A stretch of 64,000 nt of DNA, from NCBI GenBank assembly GCA_013112685.1, contig JABFGC010000001.1:744001-808000 (forward strand), given 5' to 3'. This document shows, piece after piece, positions 58,966 through 64,000 of this stretch; positions within the stretch are counted from its first letter, which is position 1, and the number at the start of each line of letters is the position of its first letter. Origin of the DNA: Chloroflexota bacterium (GTDB lineage Bacteria > Chloroflexota > Anaerolineae > Anaerolineales > Villigracilaceae). The position numbers were made by a program, and so were the translations under genes. The notes under the pieces are model-generated. The model was not told the DNA's origin, did not search any database, and saw only the letters and a program-made list of their open reading frames with translations.

Positions 58966-59877
58966 ATGAATTTCGATCTTGGTGAGGTTTTGACCCGCAT
59001 GTGGAAGGTCGGTTGGAATCACAAGGTGCTGTGGCTGTGGCAGATGCTGCCCGGCTTGCTGGCGGCTGTGACCCTGCCGGTCTTCATCCTTACCAACCCC
59101 GGTTTTATGCTGCTCCTGCCGGAGCCGTTCAACCAATATGTAGATGAGCCGTGGATCATGATCGCTTTTGCGGGGATGACCTTCCTGCTGGTTATCCCTT
59201 CCATGTTCCTGCAAGTGCTCGCGCAACTGGCGACGACCTATGGCGCGGTAAAGGTTGAAAAAGGCGCGGAGAAGATTGCCTTCATGGAGTTGTTCCGCGA
59301 AAGCCTGCCGTATTTCTGGCGCGTGTTCGGTTTGTACGCGCTCTTCGCCGGCGGCTGGATGGTCATCTGGGTTGGGTTTATGGCGGTCTTTATGGCTGGC
59401 TCCATGCTGACCATGGGGCTGGCGGCGTTATGTTTCATGCCCCTGTTCTTTTTAGCCATCCCCATTTTTATCGTCGGGTATTCCATTTTGGAACTGGCGC
59501 AGGCTGCCATCGTTGCAGACGATATGCCGTTGATGGACGCCATCGCGCGCGGCTGGTCGCTTTTCCGCGCGAATGTGCTGGGCGTGATTATCCTGATGTT
59601 GATCTTGTACTTTGGATTGTCCATACTTTCCAGCGCGTTCGTCTTCCCCATGATGCTCCCGATGATGCTGCTGATGCCGCTGGGTTTGAATTCGCAGGGC
59701 AACCCCAACGACATGATGCTCGTTTTCTTTCTGGTTATCTTCCCGCTCATGTTTGTCCTGATTTTCGCGGTTCAGGGAATCCTCATGGCGTTCTTCCAAT
59801 CCGCGTGGGCGGCGTTGTATCTGTGCCTGGGACGCAGCCCCGACAATCCAGTGACGGCGGACGCACCCCCGCGCTAA
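58966..59877 (+). CDS. Polytopic membrane protein of unknown function
   Basis: 303 residues with about six transmembrane segments and a methionine-rich region (MMLPMMLLMPLGLN). The N-terminus MNFDLGEVLTRMWKVGWNHKVLWLWQMLPG and EKGAEKIAFMELFRESLPYFWRVFGLYAL, together with MPLMDAIARGWSLFRANV, resemble the DUF975/GlpQ-membrane-domain type that is common but functionally undefined. Strong AAGGAGG ribosome-binding site at 58954-58960. Followed by the VWA-FHA gene. Confidence 0.8.
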   Translation: MNFDLGEVLTRMWKVGWNHKVLWLWQMLPGLLAAVTLPVFILTNPGFMLLLPEPFNQYVDEPWIMIAFAGMTFLLVIPSMFLQVLAQLATTYGAVKVEKGAEKIAFMELFRESLPYFWRVFGLYALFAGGWMVIWVGFMAVFMAGSMLTMGLAALCFMPLFFLAIPIFIVGYSILELAQAAIVADDMPLMDAIARGWSLFRANVLGVIILMLILYFGLSILSSAFVFPMMLPMMLLMPLGLNSQGNPNDMMLVFFLVIFPLMFVLIFAVQGILMAFFQSAWAALYLCLGRSPDNPVTADAPPR

Positions 59878-59930
59878 CCCTGTGTGGACGGATTATTTCG
59901 GGTAAGGTATGATAGTGCGCGTTACGGGTA

Positions 59931-61856
59931 ATGCGTAAACTTTTCCTTTCCATTTTTGTATTAAGTCTGATTTGGGGTTTTGTCGTTCCTGCGCGGGCGC
60001 AGCAAACCTCCGCTTCGGTGATTCTCCACAACGTGGATACGTCCACTTTCCCCACCGTGACCGGGTTTGTGGACGTGTTCGACCCGCAGAAGATCTTCGC
60101 CTCTGGACTCAAGCCGGAGGCTGTTTCTGTCATCGAAAACGGACAGCCGGCCGCCGGTGGATTCGCTGACCGAACTGGCGATTCCCCTGCAATTGGCGGT
60201 CGCCGTCAACCAGGGACAGGCGCTGGACGCGCGCGACGCCAACAGCATCTCCCGTTTTCAACGGGTGGCGCAGGTCATCGTCCAGTGGGTGCAAAGCCGC
60301 CCGGCAGACCTGCCCGACGACCTCAGCCTCGTCAGCCAGGCGGGACCGGTCATCAATCACGCCAGAGCCGAGGAGTTCATCGTCGGTTTGAACGGCTTCC
60401 AGCCGGACATGCGCACCGCCACGCCCAACCTGCAATCGCTCGCCACCGCCCTGGACGTGGTCAGCGCGCAGACTCCGCGCCTGGGCATGAAGCGCGTCGT
60501 GCTCTTCATCACGCCGCAAATGCAGGACCCGAACCTCGCCGCCTCGCTCGAACCGCTGATCCAGCGCGCCATTCAGGGGAACATCCGCATCTTCGTCTGG
60601 TACGTGGATGCGAACACCACCTTCACCAACACCAGCGCCGCCATCTTCAACAACCTCGCCATCCAAACCGGCGGGAGCATGTTCCAGTATTCCGGCGTGG
60701 AACGCTTCCCCGACCCGGAGGCGTATTTTTCCGGTTTGCGCCGAATCTATTTGCTCTCCTACACCTCGCGCCTGACGTCCTCCGGCGAACACGCGCTGGC
60801 GGTGCAGGCGAACCTGCCGACTCTCGGCGCGGTCATGTCTGCCGAGCAGCGCTTCACGCTGGACGTCCAACCGCCCAACCCCTTCCTGGTTGCGCCGGCG
60901 CTGCAAATCACACGCCAGGCTCCGGCAGACGATCCCTTCAACACCGAAATGCTCCTGCCCGAAACGCTGGAGATGGAGATCATCGTCGAATTTCCCGATG
61001 GACACCCGCGCGCGCTCACGCGCACCACCCTCTACGTGGACGGCGCCATCGCGGATGAAAATACGAGCGAGCCGTTCGACAAATTCACCTGGGACCTGAC
61101 GGCATACTCCATCAGCGGGGAACACCAGGTCGTGGTGGAGGCGGTGGATGTGCTTGGGCTGAGCAAGACTTCCATGCCCATCCCCGTCACCGTGACGGTT
61201 ATCAAGCCGCCCAGCGGACTCGCCGCGTTCCTCGCCAAATACCGCACGCCCATCACCTTCGGCTCGATCATTTTGGCGGGCTTGGTGCTTTTCTTCATCC
61301 TCATCAGCGGGCGCGTGCGCCTGCCCACTCTGCGCCGCGTGCGCGAGGAACGCCGCGCGCAGAACGACCCGCTCACCCAGCCGATCCCCGTCGTGGTGGA
61401 GGAATCCATCGCCGCGCCGGAGGCAAAGAAGAAAACCTCGAAGCGGCGCACCCCTCAAAGAAAACAGGAGCAGACTCAAAGTCCGGGGTGGATGCGGCGG
61501 CTTCCCTCATCCGCCTCAACCCGGACGGGCAGTTTGCCGCCGTCCCGCCCATTCCCCTCGCTGAAAAAGAAATCGTCCTCGGCACCGACCCGGTGCAATG
61601 CACCCTCGTCCTCGACGACCCTTCGCTCTCGCCGGTGCATGCGCGCATCCGGCAGACGGACGACGGCGGCTACCTGCTTTTGGATAATCACTCCATCGGC
61701 GGGACGTGGGTCAACTACGAGCCGGTGCAGCGGGACGGCTATCGTTTGGCGCACGGGGATATGGTAAACTTTGGGCAATTGGCTTACCGTTTTATGCTCA
61801 AAACGCCCCCGCCGAAAACCTCCCCGAAGATTACCGTTCAACCCGCCGACGAATGA
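59931..61856 (+). CDS. VWA-like surface protein with TM segment and cytoplasmic FHA domain (two frameshifts)
   Basis: About 640 residues. Signal peptide LFLSIFVLSLIWGFVVPARAQ, an extracytoplasmic part with a von Willebrand A-like fold (IPLQLAVAVNQGQALD, MKRVVLFITPQMQDPN, NIRIFVWYVDANT), Ig-like text (PDGHPRALTRTTLYVDG), one transmembrane helix (ITFGSIILAGLVLFFILIS), a basic linker, then a C-terminal FHA domain: IVLGTDPVQCTLVLDDPSLSPVHARIRQT and NHSIGGTWVNYEPV. Slips near 60150 and 61480. The stop overlaps the PP2C start (ATGA), so a phosphothreonine reader and a phosphatase are made together. No kinase is in the window. Confidence 0.82.
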
Positions 61857-62713
61857 TTCGAACCACGCTTGCACACGTGCATGTTGCCGCGCTCAGCAGT
61901 GCTGGAATGTCCGGCAAGAATAATGAAGACCGTTACGCGGTCTCTTCATTTCAGTTGAGCAAGGACGATCCGCGCCCGGCGGTCTTCGCCGTGGTGGCGG
62001 ATGGCATCGGTGGGCATAGCGCCGGCGAGGTGGCAGCGGAACTGGCGGTCAACTACATCAGCATGCACGTGGCGGAGAGCAACGCCAAAAAACCGATCCG
62101 CATCCTCGAAAACGCCATCCACGACGCCAGCCAGGCCATCGCCTCGCATTCGGCGGGCAAGGATGAAGAGCAGGGTATGGGCGCCACCTGCGCCTGCGTC
62201 TGGATCATCGAAAACAAACTCTACACCGCCTACGTGGGCGACTCGCGCATTTATCTTTTGCGCGGCAAATACATCCAGCGCCTGACCATTGACCACACCT
62301 GGGTGCAGGAAGCCTACGAGAAGGGCATCATCAGCGCCGAGCAGATGCGCGACCACCCCAACGTGCACGTCATCCGCCGTCATTTGGGCGGCTTGAAACT
62401 GCCCGACGTGGACTTCCGCCTGCGGATTGACAACGAAGAGACCGACGAAGAATCCATGAACAACCAGGGCTTCCACCTCCAGCCCGGCGATACCATCCTG
62501 ATGTGCACCGACGGGTTGACCGACCTCGTCTGGGACGATGAAATCCAGAAGATCATTCGCGGGCAAAAGGATTTGAAAGCCGCCGCCGAAGCGTTGGTGA
62601 GTCTTGCCAATCAGCGCGGCGGGCACGATAACGTCACGGTCGTTTTGCTGGCGATGCCGAGGGTGGAGGAGACCAATCCGCGCAACCTGTTTGGGTGGTT
62701 GTTTGGGGAATAA
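61853..62713 (+). CDS. PP2C-family serine/threonine phosphatase
   Basis: Metal-dependent phosphatase of 286 residues. Motifs in order: NNEDRYAV, FAVVADGIGGHSAGEVAAELA (metal Asp), QGMGATCACVWI, AYVGDSRIYLLR, TIDHTWVQEAYEKG, ILMCTDGLTDLVWDDEI and RGGHDNVTVVLL. Soluble. Overlaps the VWA-FHA gene by four bases, so it likely dephosphorylates proteins recognised by that FHA domain or the matching Ser/Thr kinase. Confidence 0.95.
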   Translation: MIRTTLAHVHVAALSSAGMSGKNNEDRYAVSSFQLSKDDPRPAVFAVVADGIGGHSAGEVAAELAVNYISMHVAESNAKKPIRILENAIHDASQAIASHSAGKDEEQGMGATCACVWIIENKLYTAYVGDSRIYLLRGKYIQRLTIDHTWVQEAYEKGIISAEQMRDHPNVHVIRRHLGGLKLPDVDFRLRIDNEETDEESMNNQGFHLQPGDTILMCTDGLTDLVWDDEIQKIIRGQKDLKAAAEALVSLANQRGGHDNVTVVLLAMPRVEETNPRNLFGWLFGE

Positions 62714-62866
62714 GAACGCGAAGGCTCAAATCTCTAGCACCGCCCGCTAGGGCAGGTGAGGAGACACACCCGCCAAATCAGCCGTTTTTCCCTTTGTGGA
62801 CTTGATGCCCTTTGTGTTTGGGCTCTTTCCCACCGATCACGGGAGCGCCGAATTCATTGACAAGGA
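62714..62866. other. Gap with repeat words only
   Basis: Contains AGCACCGCCCGCTAGGGC-type and CCTTTGTGGACTT...CCTTTGTGTTTGG words (family J). No gene, promoter or terminator is evident. Confidence 0.5.
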
Positions 62867-63466
62867 CTATTTGGGAGTCTTTTCCGGTCTCTCCCGGTCC
62901 AGCCACAGCTCCCGATACCTGCGATTCCAATCCACCAAAAAGCGGACCGCGATGACCGCGCCCGCAGCCGCCGCCACCCACAGCGCCGCATCGCGGATGT
63001 TGAACAGCCACAAGACCGGCGCGATCAGAATTCCCGTGAACACGCTCGCCCGCGCCGAGTGACGGATTCCCAGCACAAGGATCAGCAGCACGCCGAAACA
63101 GATCAAAAACGCCAGCGGGTTGACTGCCAGCAGCGCGCCGCCCGTGGTCGCCAGCCCCATCCCGCCGCGAAACCCGGCAAACAGGGCCCAGCAGTGACCG
63201 ATCACCGCGCAGGCGGCGGTCAACGCGACGACCCAGGTCTCGCCGGAGTATCGGACGGCAAGGAGGGTGGGGATGAATCCTTTGGCAATATCGAGAAGAA
63301 GCACCAACGCGCCCCAGCCGAATCCCGCCCGGCGGATGGTGTTCGTCGTGGTGGCGTGACCCGACCCCGCATCGCGCACATCCACGCCTTTGGCGAGGCG
63401 CGTGATCCAGATCGAAAAGGGGAGCGAACCGAGCAGGTAGCCGAGGAGGGGGAGGAGGAGATTCAT
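62867..63466 (-). CDS. plsY: PlsY-like glycerol-3-phosphate acyltransferase
   Basis: Inner-membrane acyltransferase of 199 residues with about five helices. GYLLGSLPFSIWITRLAKGVDVRDAGSGHATTTNTIRRAGFGWG corresponds to motif 1, and GHCWALFAGFRGGMGLATTGGALLAVNP to motif 2. Two motif residues differ from typical PlsY: GSGN is GSGH and GGKG is GGMG. It could be a divergent paralogue with altered substrate or activity. The gene faces the PP2C gene. Confidence 0.82.
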   Translation of the reverse strand: MNLLLPLLGYLLGSLPFSIWITRLAKGVDVRDAGSGHATTTNTIRRAGFGWGALVLLLDIAKGFIPTLLAVRYSGETWVVALTAACAVIGHCWALFAGFRGGMGLATTGGALLAVNPLAFLICFGVLLILVLGIRHSARASVFTGILIAPVLWLFNIRDAALWVAAAAGAVIAVRFLVDWNRRYRELWLDRERPEKTPK

Positions 63467-63495
63467 GTCCGTTATAACCCCGATGAGTGGAAAAG

Positions 63496-63547
63496 TAATC
63501 AGTTATCAGTAATCAGTTGTCAGTTGTCAGTTGTCAGGTGTCAGGTG
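63496..63547. repeat. AATCAGTTATCAGTAATCAGTTGTCAG array (family B, complementary form)
   Basis: Tandem AGTTATCAGTAATC/AGTTGTC heptamers, the reverse-complement type of the ACTGATTACTGAT array. Confidence 0.85.
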
Positions 63548-63548
63548 G

Positions 63549-64000
63549 TCAATACGCATGACCCAGCACCTCGGCGCGGGAGACCAGCCTGCGGGCGAGA
63601 CCGTCGAAGAGCGGCTTGTGGAAGGGCCACATGGCGTACCAGTATAAAAAGCCGAACAGCCCATAAGGGGCGAAATACGCGGTGACGGTAAACAACGTCT
63701 TCGTCTCGTCCTCCGGCGCGGGCGCGGACTCGAATTGCAGCCACGCCTTGCCCGGCAGTTTCATCTCCGCCCGCAAGCGCAGGAGGCGGTTCTTTTCCAC
63801 GGCTTCCACGCGCCAGAAATCCAGCGCCTCGCCGGTGTGAATCTCGTCGGGGTGGCGGCGTCCGCGCCGCAAACCCACGCCGCCGACGGCTTTATCGAGC
63901 CAGCCGCGAAAGCCCCATGCCCAGTCCATGTAGAGCCAGCCGCGCGCGCCGCCGATCCCCGTGTACGAGCGGGAAGATGGTCTCAGGCGGCAGGTCGAGC
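63549..64000 (-). CDS. SDR/DUF2867 protein, C-terminal part (runs off the window)
   Basis: Only the C-terminal about 150 residues are present. GIGGARGWLYMDWAWGFRGWLDKAVGGVGLRRGRRHPDEIHTGEALDFWRVEAVE and RAEMKLPGKAWLQFE define DUF2867. The end YFAPYGLFGFLYWYAMWPFHKPLFDGLARRL parallels the C-terminus of the gene at 34661. A further slip near 63960 is possible, because the upstream text fits better in another frame (PPETIFPLV). Function unknown; relatives have an N-terminal NAD(P)-binding domain. Confidence 0.8.
   Translation of the reverse strand, partial: STCRLRPSSRSYTGIGGARGWLYMDWAWGFRGWLDKAVGGVGLRRGRRHPDEIHTGEALDFWRVEAVEKNRLLRLRAEMKLPGKAWLQFESAPAPEDETKTLFTVTAYFAPYGLFGFLYWYAMWPFHKPLFDGLARRLVSRAEVLGHAY

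Noticed and set aside
60130..61479. Minus-strand 449-codon open frame
   Set aside because: Antisense shadow of the VWA-FHA gene; no recognisable motif.

Overview
The window is a roughly 60% GC bacterial chromosome segment that looks like a member of the Chloroflexota, most likely class Anaerolineae. The evidence is a SecA with a large insert, membrane proteins of the Chloroflexi/archaeal YYY (DUF2298) and Agl23-like families, a RibXY-type riboflavin ABC transporter under an FMN riboswitch, and very abundant short intergenic palindromes. It is almost fully coding: about 53 genes, no rRNA, tRNA, CRISPR array or transposase seen.

Layout. 1-9.5 kb: truncated secA, adenosine deaminase, aconitase, a membrane protein, lepA. 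9.5-17.7 kb: flippase-like membrane protein, rhomboid protease, sugar-nucleotide epimerase, MscS channel, GT4 glycosyltransferase, VapBC, two methyltransferases and a HEPN/MNT pair. 17.7-31.5 kb: a block of very large polytopic glycosyltransferase-like proteins, interrupted at 28.1-29.75 kb by an AT-richer restriction-modification pair. 31.5-36 kb: cmk, a TMADH-like flavin/Fe-S oxidoreductase, an SDR protein. 36-40.5 kb: cobalamin riboswitch with btuFC-GNAT-btuD, then a TSUP permease. 40.6-44.2 kb: T-box leader, valS, ferredoxin. 44.2-47.2 kb: FMN riboswitch and a three-gene ABC importer. 47.3-50.4 kb: two-component system and a lipoprotein that shares its promoter box. 50.4-55.3 kb (minus strand): maf, MecA-like PBP, rsgA, holB. 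55.4-58.9 kb: MNT/HEPN, xpt, HIT protein, guaA. 59-64 kb: membrane protein, VWA-FHA protein with PP2C phosphatase, PlsY-like acyltransferase, truncated SDR/DUF2867 protein.

Two window-wide patterns matter most. First, around 30 single-base frameshifts break otherwise intact, often essential genes (secA, lepA, acn, guaA, xpt). They are best read as consensus errors. A striking subset has the form GGACC turned into GGGCCC, or an indel at GGWCC. I annotate those genes as whole genes across the shifts. Second, at least a dozen families of short, often self-complementary repeats are scattered between genes. They are also inserted in frame inside conserved proteins (SecA, aconitase, ValRS, the glycosyltransferases, HIT protein) and inside regulatory RNAs (T-box, cobalamin riboswitch). 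This resembles Rickettsia palindromic elements but involves several families in one genome.

Regulation visible in the sequence includes three metabolite or tRNA-sensing leaders, each next to the matching gene; a duplicated 15-bp box at a fixed distance from the -10 element in front of both the response-regulator gene and the downstream lipoprotein; and many -10 boxes placed 6-10 bases before the start codon, which suggests leaderless transcripts.
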